From assembly GCA_963803295.1 (NCBI GenBank), contig CAWDMC010000012.1:310001-374000 (forward strand): 64,000 bases of DNA, given 5' to 3'. Both the position numbers and the translations under genes were made by a program. This document shows positions 48,178-56,945 of the stretch, piece by piece (the first letter of the stretch is position 1; each line of letters begins with the position of its first letter). This DNA comes from CAWDMC01 sp963803295. GTDB lineage: Bacteria; Acidobacteriota; Terriglobia; UBA7540. The notes beneath the pieces were generated by a model. The model was not told the origin of the DNA and searched no databases. It worked only from the letters and a program-made list of their open reading frames with translations.

Positions 48178-49176
48178 CTAACTGATTTCCAGCTGCAAAC
48201 GCGTTTCATGACCGGAAGGGACGTTTGTAGCTGTATATTGCCAGTAGTCCATGCCTTTTGCCTTGTCTTGCAATTCCTTGAGCTGCTCACTCCCTGCTGG
48301 CAGGAGAGATCCAATGTTGCTGCACTTCAGTGTGCCCAACCCCGGGCTTAGCCAGAACTGATACTCCACACTTGGAATCGGGTCCGAGCTCTTAGCGCTT
48401 GATTGGAACTCGTCCTTATTGTCCTGGAACAGGGGGCGGAAGGTGCCCTTCCATTGGTAGTTCACTACCACCTCCCGCTCGTCCTGACCACCCTTTTGAA
48501 TGAAGGGCAGGAAGAAGATTACAAAGGACTTCTGTTGAGGTCTGTTGTCGCTGATGAGGGTGGCAACCTTGTTCCCGGGCGTTCCGGACGTAATCTCCAA
48601 ACTGATGTCGCTCGGGAAAAGTGCAGGTTCGCCATCGGAAGGCCCTATCGTCTGCTCGACAAAGTGGATGTCGTGGTTCTTTCCGGCGAATACGTGGGTC
48701 TCGTGAAAGCGGCAGTCGCCGTTCGCCATGATGGTCAGGACCCGCTGAAGCCTCAACACGGTTCTCATCGGCTTCGGCTGCGCCGGGAAGAGCTGACTGG
48801 CAATAAGGTTGGTGGCAGCCAACGTTTCACTGAACGTGCCTTGCAGAGCCTCGATCTCTTTGGACTTGACCGTGAAGGTACCTTTGAGTTTCGTGAGCGC
48901 ATCGTTGCCGTCTTTTAATTTAAGGTCGAGAGCCTCGATCCTTTTCTCCCCGGCAGATTCTTTTTCCTTCAGCTTGGAGTACGCATAGAGCGCATAGATG
49001 AGAAGGGAAGACGCCAGCACCAGAACCACCAGCGCGCCCGCGATAAGACCGCGTTGCACAATCCAACGCTCCACCAATCCTTCTAGGAGCGGGTAAAACT
49101 TGACGATTAAAGCGATGACTCCCACCACAGCGGCAACTTGTTTCCACCAATTCTTCAAGAGATCAGTCAGACGCAT
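48178..49176 (-). CDS. Membrane protein with coiled coil, hypothetical
   Basis: 332 residues; GGAGG lies four bases before the ATG at 49176. Two TM helices (about 13-30 and 42-65: LIAGALVVLVLASSLLIYAL), then a charged coiled coil (about 68-120) and a C-terminal beta-rich domain (about 130-330) with no family I know. The plan (TM, coiled coil, beta domain) echoes the gene at 38327. It is divergent from trpC, sharing a 244-base intergenic region. Function unknown. Confidence 0.65.
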   Translation of the reverse strand: MRLTDLLKNWWKQVAAVVGVIALIVKFYPLLEGLVERWIVQRGLIAGALVVLVLASSLLIYALYAYSKLKEKESAGEKRIEALDLKLKDGNDALTKLKGTFTVKSKEIEALQGTFSETLAATNLIASQLFPAQPKPMRTVLRLQRVLTIMANGDCRFHETHVFAGKNHDIHFVEQTIGPSDGEPALFPSDISLEITSGTPGNKVATLISDNRPQQKSFVIFFLPFIQKGGQDEREVVVNYQWKGTFRPLFQDNKDEFQSSAKSSDPIPSVEYQFWLSPGLGTLKCSNIGSLLPAGSEQLKELQDKAKGMDYWQYTATNVPSGHETRLQLEIS

Positions 49177-49420
49177 ACGGCCTCCGACAAATTAGTCTTA
49201 CGCATTGGGAAAACGCCTGGTTAGCCACGTTCGGCAGTACAGACTACATCGAGCGGCGCCTTGTTGCAAGATCGGAGGCGCCCGCCAGCCAAGATTTCGT
49301 GGCCTGTTAGCGCCTTGACGGGCGAGGCACGCAGCCTTTACAGTTAAAACTTCCTTTTGACCGACACCGGCCTGTTTTCGGGCATCTCGGCGCTCGGAGT
49401 TTTCCATGGGAAGGATGTCA

Positions 49421-50227
49421 ATGACGGTCCTGGAGGATATCCTCGCCGCCCGGGTGCGCGGCCTGGAAGAGACGCGCAGGCTTGTTCCCCTGGAACGAAT
49501 ACAGATTGCAGCCGAGGCGCGTCGCGAGCGGCGGGACTTTGCGGCAGCGCTCGGGGCCGGTGGTCTGCGCGTCATCGCGGAAGCCAAGAAGGCGTCCCCT
49601 TCGCGAGGCCTGATGTGCTCGGACTACCAGCCTGCTGAGATCGCCCGAGCTTACGAGCGGGCGGGGGCGGCGGCGCTCTCGGTCTTGACCGAGGAGGAGT
49701 TCTTTCTGGGTTCGCTTGCCGATCTCGAAAGCGCGCGGGAAGCGGTATCACTGCCAGTCCTGCGCAAGGATTTTGTGCTCGGCGAATACCAGCTTTACGA
49801 ATCGGTAGCAGCCGGCGCCGATGGCGTCTTACTGATCGTCGCAGCCTTGCCGGAAGCGGATCTCCACAAGCTGATTAAGCTGGCGGATCAGCTCCAGATG
49901 GCGGCTTTGGTGGAGGCACACACTGAGGACGAATTGAAACGCGCCGTGGATGCTAAGGCTAGGATCATCGGCGTGAACAATCGTAACCTGAAGACCCTGG
50001 AAGTCAATCTTGAGGTTTCGCTGCGTCTCAGGGAGAGCATTCCGCACAGTTGCCTGGCAGTGAGCGAGAGCGGCATCAAGACCGCTGCCGATCTCGAGCG
50101 ACTGAGCGAGGCCGGTTACGATGCCGTGTTGATTGGCGAGCACCTGATCGCAAGCGGCGATCCAGGGGCAGCCCTGGGAGCCCTGATTCAGGGAATTTCT
50201 CAGTCTGGAGTCAGGAGTGTGAGATAG
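49421..50227 (+). CDS. trpC: Indole-3-glycerol phosphate synthase
   Basis: 268 residues from the ATG at 49421 (GAAGG six bases upstream; in-frame ATGs at 49406 and 49415 are alternatives). Family motifs: VIAEAKKASPSRG (catalytic Lys and substrate phosphate contact), LSVLTEEEFF, VLRKDFVLGEYQ, VNNRNLKTL and SESGIKT, IGEHLIAS. It turns CdRP into indole glycerol phosphate. First gene of the cluster trpC-F-B-(x-y)-A-aroQ-aroF-tyrA, 60 bases before trpF. trpE, G and D are not in the window. Confidence 0.95.
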   Translation: MTVLEDILAARVRGLEETRRLVPLERIQIAAEARRERRDFAAALGAGGLRVIAEAKKASPSRGLMCSDYQPAEIARAYERAGAAALSVLTEEEFFLGSLADLESAREAVSLPVLRKDFVLGEYQLYESVAAGADGVLLIVAALPEADLHKLIKLADQLQMAALVEAHTEDELKRAVDAKARIIGVNNRNLKTLEVNLEVSLRLRESIPHSCLAVSESGIKTAADLERLSEAGYDAVLIGEHLIASGDPGAALGALIQGISQSGVRSVR

Positions 50228-50286
50228 ACCGCACAATCCACCGTGAAGTACCACTCCGAGCGAACTTTGCGGCTAGGTTCCTGCAA

Positions 50287-50934
50287 ATGATAACCCGAGT
50301 AAAAATCTGCGGTATCACTTCTCTCGAGGACGCGAGACTGGCCATCGAGCTTGGAGCTTCAGCCCTCGGTTTTAACTTCTATCCCCAGTCACCTCGATAT
50401 GTTCTGCCGGCCACGGCCGCAGCGATCATCCGCCAATTGCCGCCGCTGGTTGCCAGGATCGGCGTCTTCGCCGACGAACCTGATGGCGAGCATGTTGCGA
50501 CTATCGCTTGCGGCGCGCAGGTGAACGCGATCCAGTTGCACGGACCACGCTTCCCCGATCCCTACGGGACACTCGATGATTACCCGGTAATCCGGGCCTT
50601 CGCCGTGGGGGACGGCTTTGAACTCGATCAGTTAGTGGGTCTGGCGGGTTCGGCATTCCTGCTGGACACCTACGACCCAATCTTGGCCGGAGGCACCGGA
50701 AAGACCTTCGACTGGAGTATCGCTCGCGAAGCCAAACGTTTCGGCACGGTAATCCTGGCGGGTGGCTTGAATCCCGTGAACGTTGGTGAGGCGATCCGAG
50801 TGGTGCGGCCGTTTGCGGTAGACGTGGCGAGCGGCGTCGAGTCAGCTCCGGGCAGGAAGGGTCCGGAGAAGATGAGAGCCTTTTTCGCGGCGGTGGAAGG
50901 GGCCGATCATGAAGCTGACATACTGCCACAATGA
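50287..50934 (+). CDS. trpF: Phosphoribosylanthranilate isomerase
   Basis: 215 residues from the ATG at 50287; the longer open frame upstream overlaps trpC and is not used. Motifs: VKICGITSLEDA (catalytic Cys), FNFYPQSPRYV, GVFADEP, IQLHG, LLDTYDP..AGGTGKTFDW (catalytic Asp), LAGGLNPVNV and VDVASGVES. It isomerises PRA to CdRP, the step before trpC. The stop is 12 bases before the trpB ATG, so the two are tightly coupled. Confidence 0.95.
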   Translation: MITRVKICGITSLEDARLAIELGASALGFNFYPQSPRYVLPATAAAIIRQLPPLVARIGVFADEPDGEHVATIACGAQVNAIQLHGPRFPDPYGTLDDYPVIRAFAVGDGFELDQLVGLAGSAFLLDTYDPILAGGTGKTFDWSIAREAKRFGTVILAGGLNPVNVGEAIRVVRPFAVDVASGVESAPGRKGPEKMRAFFAAVEGADHEADILPQ

Positions 50935-50946
50935 GTGGGTTCAACC

Positions 50947-52158
50947 ATGACTGAATCACTCCGAAACCTGACGACTCAATGGCCCGATGGGCGCGGCCGG
51001 TTTGGCGACTTCGGCGGGCGCTTCGTCCCTGAGACGCTGATGCAACCCATCGAGGAACTCGACCGTGCCTACGAGGCGGCGCGGCGTGATCCGGCGTTCC
51101 AGGCGGAACTCGATCAGTTGCTCAGGGACTTTGCCGGACGCCCAACGCCCCTCTATCATGCCCGGCGGCTTTCAGGAAAGTTGGGCGGCGCTCAGATCTA
51201 CCTGAAGCGCGAAGATCTGCTGCACACGGGCGCGCACAAGATCAATCACTGTCTGGGCCAAGGATTACTTGCAAAGCGGATGGGCAAGAAGCGGGTGGTG
51301 GCGGAGACCGGCGCCGGTCAGCACGGGGTCGCGACAGCTACGGTGGCGGCGCTGCTGGATCTCAAATGCACAATCTACATGGGCAACGAGGATATGGCGC
51401 GGCAGGCTCCCAACGTATTCCGCATGCGCCTGTTGGGCGCGGAGGTCGTGGGGGTCTCCGCAGGCAGTAAGACCCTGAAAGACGCTATTAACGAGGCGAT
51501 GCGGGATTGGGTCACGAACGTCGATGACACTTATTACTTGCTCGGGACAGTGACGGGTCCGCACCCTTATCCCTTAATGGTCCGCGAGTTTCAGCGGGTG
51601 ATCGGACGCGAGGCTCGTCAGCAGATCCAGCAATCCGCGGGGCGGCTGCCCGATTGTCTTTTGGCCTGCGTGGGCGGCGGGAGCAATGCTATCGGTCTCT
51701 TCTTCGAATTCCTGCCAGATCGCGCCGTGAAAATGGTCGGTGTCGAGGCTGGCGGACGTGGCTACGCGCTGGGCGAGCACGCGGCCCGGTTCTCCGGAGG
51801 CAGGCCCGGCGTTCTGCACGGGGCGCACACTTACGTACTGCAAACTGACGACGGCCTGATTTCAACAACTCACTCAATCTCCGCTGGGCTTGATTACCCG
51901 GCTGTCGGACCGGAGCACGCCTGGTTGCACGAGCAAGGACGCGTGGAGTACGGCCGGGTTAGTGACGGCGAAGCGCTCGCGGCCACGAAGTTGCTCGCTC
52001 GCACGGAAGGGATCATACCGGCGCTGGAATCGGCGCACGCCGTCGCGGAGGCGATCAAGCGCGTGCCCGCCATGAAATCGGATCAGATCGTGATCGTGAA
52101 TCTTTCCGGCCGTGGTGACAAGGATCTGGGGATTTTTCAAGCGGCGGGGATTCTGTGA
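50947..52158 (+). CDS. trpB: Tryptophan synthase beta chain
   Basis: 403 residues from the ATG at 50947 (a GTG at 50935 is in frame). Classic TrpB1: GRFGDFGGRFVPETL, KREDLLHTGAHKINHC with PLP Lys98, ETGAGQHGVATA (catalytic Glu), GSNAIG phosphate loop, SAGLDYPAVGPEH, and NLSGRGDKD at the end. It joins indole with serine in the alpha2-beta2 complex. Its partner trpA is 1.5 kb downstream, separated by two unrelated genes, which is unusual. Confidence 0.96.
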   Translation: MTESLRNLTTQWPDGRGRFGDFGGRFVPETLMQPIEELDRAYEAARRDPAFQAELDQLLRDFAGRPTPLYHARRLSGKLGGAQIYLKREDLLHTGAHKINHCLGQGLLAKRMGKKRVVAETGAGQHGVATATVAALLDLKCTIYMGNEDMARQAPNVFRMRLLGAEVVGVSAGSKTLKDAINEAMRDWVTNVDDTYYLLGTVTGPHPYPLMVREFQRVIGREARQQIQQSAGRLPDCLLACVGGGSNAIGLFFEFLPDRAVKMVGVEAGGRGYALGEHAARFSGGRPGVLHGAHTYVLQTDDGLISTTHSISAGLDYPAVGPEHAWLHEQGRVEYGRVSDGEALAATKLLARTEGIIPALESAHAVAEAIKRVPAMKSDQIVIVNLSGRGDKDLGIFQAAGIL

Positions 52159-52297
52159 TGCGACGCCGACACCCTGATGGAATTGTGAAGCGTGGGACCC
52201 ATGAAGTCATGAATCAAGGTTGTGCGCAAGCCTTGAAGACGGGAGTTACGTTGCACACGTTCTGGGGACATTCGAGCCCCAGTGTGCTGGAGGTGCA

Positions 52298-53212
52298 ATG
52301 ATGCCAGGATACTGGAAGGAGGTTGTGCGGCTTCGCTTCAAAGGTGAGCGCTTCCGCGATCATGCCTTGGATCTCAGTGCGCTTGCCGAGCTAAGCCAAT
52401 TTCAGAGGATTATCGCGGAAACGTCCAAGGCGCTATGGCGCGCGGCGAATCCCGAGCGGGAGCGAATACCTAAGAACTTCGAGGACCGTACCCGTCTATG
52501 CCTGCGGACGATTGAAGAGGGGAGCGCCACCGTGCCATTGGAGGTCTACATCGAGGAACAGCAAGCTCCACTTTGGGACGCAGAGCCCAAAGAGGTGAGC
52601 GAGGCTATCCATCTGGCGCACGAAATTCTTACGGCCATCGAGCGCGATTCGCCACTACCCGAACACTTCCCGAGGGAGTTACTGCCGCAGTATGTGGAGT
52701 GGGACAAGTCCTTGGCGGAGGATGAAGAGGTTGAGGTTCGACCCGCGGACAGAGAGCCAGCCCGGGTCACGTCTGTCACGAGAAACCGCCTCGCGGCTTT
52801 CTGCGAGGTGCCGAGTCTGGACTATGCAGACGTGACCGGCGAGGTGCTCGAGGCCGATGTGAGGCAAAAACGATTTCAACTTTGGACCGATAGCAAGACA
52901 CACGTCGCCGTCACGTTCTCAGACTCCCAAGAGGCAGAGGTCACAAGGGCTCTGAGAGATCACAAGTCGGTACGAGTGCGCGTGAAGGGTCGCGCCGAGA
53001 CGTCACCACAAGGGAAACTCCTTCGCGTGGCCGAAATCGAGCATCTCACTCTGGAGCCCATCGGAGAGATTGCGTACGATGACAACGCACCCTCCATCGA
53101 GGTGGTTTTGGCCGACTTGGCGCGTGAGATACCGCAGGCGGAATGGGAGAGACTGCCGGGCGACCTGACCGACAACCTCGACCACTATCTTTACGGAACA
53201 TCCAAGCGATGA
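52298..53212 (+). CDS. Conserved hypothetical protein, partner of a PIN-domain gene
   Basis: 304 residues from the ATG at 52298 (GGAGG four bases upstream; the next codon is also ATG). The N-terminal half (VRLRFKGERFRDHALDLSAL, LSQFQRIIAETSKALWRAAN, GSATVPLEVYIEE) is alpha/beta; the C-terminal half contains beta strands (DVTGEVLEADVRQKRFQLW, VRVRVKGRAE). It has no DNA-binding motif I recognise. Its stop overlaps the start of the PIN gene by four bases (ATGA), the coupling seen in toxin-antitoxin pairs, so it may be an unusually large antitoxin or regulator. It lies between trpB and trpA. Confidence 0.65.
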   Translation: MMPGYWKEVVRLRFKGERFRDHALDLSALAELSQFQRIIAETSKALWRAANPERERIPKNFEDRTRLCLRTIEEGSATVPLEVYIEEQQAPLWDAEPKEVSEAIHLAHEILTAIERDSPLPEHFPRELLPQYVEWDKSLAEDEEVEVRPADREPARVTSVTRNRLAAFCEVPSLDYADVTGEVLEADVRQKRFQLWTDSKTHVAVTFSDSQEAEVTRALRDHKSVRVRVKGRAETSPQGKLLRVAEIEHLTLEPIGEIAYDDNAPSIEVVLADLAREIPQAEWERLPGDLTDNLDHYLYGTSKR

Positions 53213-53629
53213 GATCGGTCTTCGCAGATTCGCTCTACTGGATAGCCATTGTGAAACCAGGAGACCCTTGGGCAGACGCCGCCAAGAACGTGAAGGCCCG
53301 GCTGGACAAGGTGCGGATCCGTAACTACTGACGAGGTACTGACGGAGTTCTTGACTGCACTCTCCGGCGGTGGCGAAGTCTTGCGCCAACGGGCCGCGCA
53401 GATGGTCCGGGCGATTTTGGGGAACCCTAACGTGAAAGTAGTTCCTCAATCGCGGGGGACCTTTCTTCAGGATTTGGACTTCTTTGATCAACGTCGCGAC
53501 AAGGAGTACAGTCTTGCCGATTGCGTTTCGATGAACACGATGGGAGCCGAATCACTCTCGGAAATACTCACCAACGACCATCATTTCGAGCAGGAAGGCT
53601 TCATCATTCTGATGAGAAAGCAGAACTGA
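53209..53629 (+). CDS. PIN-domain protein (VapC-like toxin), one frameshift
   Basis: About 139 residues if one base is removed near 53322 (ATCCGTAA should read ATCGTAA). The restored reading is MRSVFADSLYWIAI (first acidic residue of the PIN site), VTTDEVLTEFLTAL (second acidic pair) and YSLADCVSMNTM, then LTNDHHFEQEGF (remaining acidic residues). PIN domains are Mg-dependent RNases, usually toxins. It starts inside the stop of its partner. As sequenced the protein stops after about 40 residues. Confidence 0.7.
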
Positions 53630-53706
53630 AGCCCCCGATAGTGGGGATGCAAGCTGGAAGCAGCCCTGTAACCAACCCCGACCGAATCCGCCAAGCTTGG
53701 GCATAT

Positions 53707-54522
53707 ATGGTCAGCGATTCCATACCCCGAATTGAAGCCCGATTCCGCGACCTTAGAAGCCTCGGGGCGAAAGGACTTGTTATCTATCTGACCGCCGGCG
53801 ATCCTTCGCTTGAAGCGACCGGCGAAATCCTCGCAGCGGTGGATCGCGGTGGCGCCGACATAATCGAATTGGGTATCCCGTTCTCCGATCCGGTGGCCGA
53901 TGGTCCTGTTATCCAGCAGGCTTCGGAGCGGGCGCTCAAGGCAGGAACCACGCTACGCAAGATCATCGCTTTGCTGCCACAATGGCGTCAAACCGTGCGT
54001 GCGCCCATCATTCTCTTCGGCTACTACAACCCGATCTTTCAGTATGGCGTCGAGCGTTTCGCGCAGGACCTGGCGAAAGCTGGGGCCGATGGCGCTCTGA
54101 TCGTCGATCTGAGTCCGGAAGAGTCGGAGGGATATGTGGCCGCCATGCGCCGCGAGAAGCTCGACACTATCTTTCTGGCCGCTCCGACCTCTACCGACGA
54201 GAGAATCGCGCGTCTGGCCAAACTCTCAAGCGGATTTCTTTACTTGGTGTCGCGGACAGGCGTCACCGGTGAACGCACTCGGATTTCCGCTGCCGTAGCG
54301 CCATTGGTCGCCCGCGCCCGGAAGTTTACCTCGTTGCCGGTCGCCGTGGGATTCGGGGTGTCGAATCCCGAGCAGGTAAGAGAAGTTCAGGCGATGGCCG
54401 ATGCCGCCGTAGTGGGCAGTGCCGTGGTTCATGCCATACAGCAGCGTTACCAGCCAGGTGACGCTTCCGAAGTCGAGCAGTTTGTTCGCTGGTTGAAAAC
54501 GCCAGGCACGCTGGCCAAATGA
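53707..54522 (+). CDS. trpA: Tryptophan synthase alpha chain
   Basis: 271 residues from the ATG at 53707; upstream open codons overlap the PIN gene. Motifs: VIYLTAGDPSLEAT, IELGIPFSDPVADGP with catalytic Glu54 and Asp65 (spacing as in Salmonella E49/D60), LFGYYNPIFQYG, LIVDLSPEES, FLYLVSRTGVTG and VAVGFGVSNPEQ, VVGSAVV. It cleaves indole glycerol phosphate to indole and GAP and channels indole to TrpB. The distance from trpB is caused by the inserted PIN pair. Confidence 0.95.
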   Translation: MVSDSIPRIEARFRDLRSLGAKGLVIYLTAGDPSLEATGEILAAVDRGGADIIELGIPFSDPVADGPVIQQASERALKAGTTLRKIIALLPQWRQTVRAPIILFGYYNPIFQYGVERFAQDLAKAGADGALIVDLSPEESEGYVAAMRREKLDTIFLAAPTSTDERIARLAKLSSGFLYLVSRTGVTGERTRISAAVAPLVARARKFTSLPVAVGFGVSNPEQVREVQAMADAAVVGSAVVHAIQQRYQPGDASEVEQFVRWLKTPGTLAK

Positions 54523-54546
54523 TGAGGGCTACTGCTTTCGAACGTT

Positions 54547-54834
54547 ATGACCGATATTGATGGATGGCGAAAGCGTATTGATGAGATCGATCAGGAGCTG
54601 ATTCGACTTCTGAACGAGCGGGCCCGGTGCGCCATGGAGATCGGACACATCAAGACGCAGTTAGGACTGCCAGCCTGGCAGCCGCAGCGCGAAATTGAAA
54701 TCTTGCGTCACGTGGTGAAGTCAAATCCCGGACCGCTTGACGATGCGGCGATCCGGCGTCTTTTTGAGCGCATCATCGACGAGGCGCGATCGCTGGAGCG
54801 GCACGCGATGGATGAGAGGAATGCGAACCAGTGA
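54547..54834 (+). CDS. aroQ: Chorismate mutase, AroQ class
   Basis: 95 residues, the size of a stand-alone all-helical AroQ mutase. DGWRKRIDEIDQELIRLLNER (first helix with active-site Arg), AMEIGHIKTQLGLPAWQPQREIEIL (active-site Lys/Arg) and IRRLFERIIDEARSLE (third helix). It turns chorismate into prephenate, the branch to Phe and Tyr. It begins 24 bases after trpA and lies before DAHP synthase and prephenate dehydrogenase, so one transcript covers both aromatic branches. Confidence 0.93.
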   Translation: MTDIDGWRKRIDEIDQELIRLLNERARCAMEIGHIKTQLGLPAWQPQREIEILRHVVKSNPGPLDDAAIRRLFERIIDEARSLERHAMDERNANQ

Positions 54835-54901
54835 CGAGCGAAACATCGGCGCCAGCGGCCCCGGGCTTTCCAAGGCGGTTATCGAAAGAGAGTGATGAAA
54901 C

Positions 54902-55918
54902 ATGGTTGTGGTGATGCAGGAGGGCGCGACGGAAGAGCAGATCCAGAGCGTCATCAGTCGCCTGATGGAAATGGGATTTCTGATTCATCGCTCCACCGGT
55001 GAAGTGCAGACAGTGCTCGGAGCCGTGGGCGTGCGTCCAGATTTCGACTCGCGCGAAGTCGAACTACTGGATGGTGTTGACATCGTTCATCGTATTTCGA
55101 GTCCGTACAAGCTGGCGAGCCGGCATTTCCGGCCCGAGGGCTCCACGATCAAGCTGGGTGAAAATGTCGCAATCGGGGGCAAGCAAGTAGTGGTGATGGC
55201 GGGTCCTTGCAGCGTGGAAAGCGCCGGACAAATGGAAGCCATCGCCGCTCTGGTCGCCGAGCACGGAGTCACTATATTGCGCGGAGGTGCGTACAAGCCT
55301 CGCAGTTCGCCCTATAGTTTTCAGGGGTTGGGGGTTCCGGGACTTGAAATTATGCGGCGGGTCGCCGACAAATATCACCTACTGGTGGCCTCCGAGGTCA
55401 TGGACCAGACCCAGATCACGGTGATGACTGACTACGTGGATATTTTTCAGGTGGGCGCCCGCAACATGCAGAATTTCAACTTGCTGAAGGAGCTGGGCAA
55501 GGTTTCCAAACCGGTTCTGTTGAAGCGCGGCATTTCGGCCACCATCGAGGAACTGCTGCTCTCAGCGGAATACATCATGTCGGGCGGCAACTACGATGTG
55601 ATCCTGTGCGAGCGCGGCATTCGCACGTTCGAGAATGCCACCCGCAACACGCTCGACGTTTCGGCCATTCCCGTGGTGCAGAAGCTTTCGCATCTGCCTA
55701 TCATCGCCGATCCGTCGCATGCGACGGGTCGCCGCGACAAGGTTGTTCCCATGGCTCGCGCCGCGTTGGCGGCCGGGGCGGATGGCTTGCTGATCGAGGT
55801 TCACAACGATCCCGAGAAGGCCCTGAGCGACGGTCCCCAGGCGCTCTATTTCAATCAATTCGAGCAGCTAATGAAAGAGCTGAGGATGATCGCCCCCGCA
55901 GTCGGAAGGACGATCTGA
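54902..55918 (+). CDS. aroF: 3-deoxy-7-phosphoheptulonate (DAHP) synthase, type I beta
   Basis: 338 residues. N-terminal ferredoxin-like regulatory domain (MVVVMQEGATEEQIQSVISR, about 1-70), as in Thermotoga-type enzymes, then the TIM barrel with MAGPCSVES, LRGGAYKPRSSPYSFQGLG, VGARNMQNFNLLKELG, LKRGISATIEE, LCERGIRTFE and ADPSHATG (metal and PEP ligands). First step of the shikimate pathway: PEP plus erythrose 4-phosphate. Its FL domain in homologues gives Tyr/Phe feedback control. 67 bases downstream of aroQ. Confidence 0.95.
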   Translation: MVVVMQEGATEEQIQSVISRLMEMGFLIHRSTGEVQTVLGAVGVRPDFDSREVELLDGVDIVHRISSPYKLASRHFRPEGSTIKLGENVAIGGKQVVVMAGPCSVESAGQMEAIAALVAEHGVTILRGGAYKPRSSPYSFQGLGVPGLEIMRRVADKYHLLVASEVMDQTQITVMTDYVDIFQVGARNMQNFNLLKELGKVSKPVLLKRGISATIEELLLSAEYIMSGGNYDVILCERGIRTFENATRNTLDVSAIPVVQKLSHLPIIADPSHATGRRDKVVPMARAALAAGADGLLIEVHNDPEKALSDGPQALYFNQFEQLMKELRMIAPAVGRTI

Positions 55919-55930
55919 TCTGCAGACTGC

Positions 55931-56004
55931 GCAGATTACCCAGATGTCACAGATGAGAAGGAAGAAATACGATCTGTGCCCGTTGTTCAATCTGGGTAAT
56001 CTGC
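55931..56004 (+). repeat. Nested inverted repeat upstream of tyrA
   Basis: GCAGATTACCCAGA (55931-55944) pairs perfectly over 14 bases with TCTGGGTAATCTGC (55991-56004); inside, CACAGAT (55948) pairs with ATCTGTG (55972). The long hairpin ends nine bases before the tyrA start, so it could shape tyrA translation or transcript stability. The CAGATTAC/ATCTGTG words are of the kind found in dispersed intergenic palindromes. Confidence 0.7.
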
Positions 56005-56013
56005 TGATGACCT

Positions 56014-56886
56014 ATGCCAGCTTTCTTCTTCGAGAAAATCACGATCATTGCCCTAGGCCTCATCGGCGGCTCGTGGGCGCTCGCCCTGAAGAAGCGGGGC
56101 TATCGCGGGACCCTGACCGGCTGCAGCCGCCAGGCGACTCTCGATAGCGCGTTGGCCGCGGGCGCTATCGACGAGGGAATTGCAGACCCGGCCGCGGCGG
56201 TTCGTAATGCAGACCTCGTGATACTGGCCCTGCCGGTAGGAAAGATCCTTGAATTGTTGCCGAGTTTGAAGCCGGCCTTACCAAAGCAGGCCCTGGTCAC
56301 CGATGTCGGCAGCACCAAACTGGCGATCTGCCAAAGGGCCTGGATGGTCTTTGGTGATGCGCCTCTCTTTCTAGGTGGACATCCCATGGCGGGCAAGGAG
56401 GTTACCGGCTTTGTCCACGCCGACCCCGAGCTGTTCGAAGGCGCTCGTTATATCCTCACGCCTCCACCCGGCGCCGCGTTGCAAGATGCACGTGCAAAGG
56501 CTTTTGTGCACTTGGTCCGTTCCGTCGGGGCCGTGCCGGCGATTGCCGATCCGGCCACGCATGACCGAGCCGTCGCCTGGCTATCTCACCTACCACAGGT
56601 TGTCTCAACCGCTGTGGCCAGCGTCATTGCCGAGGAGGACTCTCGCAACTCACTGCCCCTCGATTTCTCGGCGACGGGATTGCGCGATACCACACGTCTG
56701 GCCGAGAGCCCCTATCAACTATGGCGGGACATCCTCGATACCAATCAAGATAACATCCGCGCGGCCCTCGATCGGCTGATCGATAAACTCGAAACCATGA
56801 GACAGCACCTCGGCGATGAAGAGCTGGCAGCCGATTTCGAGCGGGCTTCCAAGCTGCGACAGCGTCTTCGCGAGCTTCGACCTTGA
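56014..56886 (+). CDS. tyrA: Prephenate dehydrogenase
   Basis: 290 residues. N-terminal Rossmann fold starts FFFEKITIIALGLIGGSWALALK; the first Gly of the GxGxxG motif is Ala here (ALGLIGG), so either a tolerated variation or a base change. Further motifs: LVILALPVG, VTDVGSTK (NAD site), GGHPMAGKE (active-site His) and the C-terminal helical part (AVAWLSHLPQVVS, GLRDTTRLA). It makes 4-hydroxyphenylpyruvate for tyrosine. No ACT domain. The start has a poor ribosome site just after the hairpin. Confidence 0.92.
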   Translation: MPAFFFEKITIIALGLIGGSWALALKKRGYRGTLTGCSRQATLDSALAAGAIDEGIADPAAAVRNADLVILALPVGKILELLPSLKPALPKQALVTDVGSTKLAICQRAWMVFGDAPLFLGGHPMAGKEVTGFVHADPELFEGARYILTPPPGAALQDARAKAFVHLVRSVGAVPAIADPATHDRAVAWLSHLPQVVSTAVASVIAEEDSRNSLPLDFSATGLRDTTRLAESPYQLWRDILDTNQDNIRAALDRLIDKLETMRQHLGDEELAADFERASKLRQRLRELRP

Positions 56887-56945
56887 GGACCCGATTGCAC
56901 TATACTGGGCTTGTTCAGCTTTAAGAGGTTTGCGAGGCAAGCGCC

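Noticed and set aside
48140..48181. 13-codon frame with AGGAAGG upstream
   Set aside because: Too short and overlaps the end of the convergent gene; no family or repeat support.
49177..49420. trp leader peptide or attenuator
   Set aside because: No short Trp-rich reading frame with paired hairpins was found upstream of trpC.
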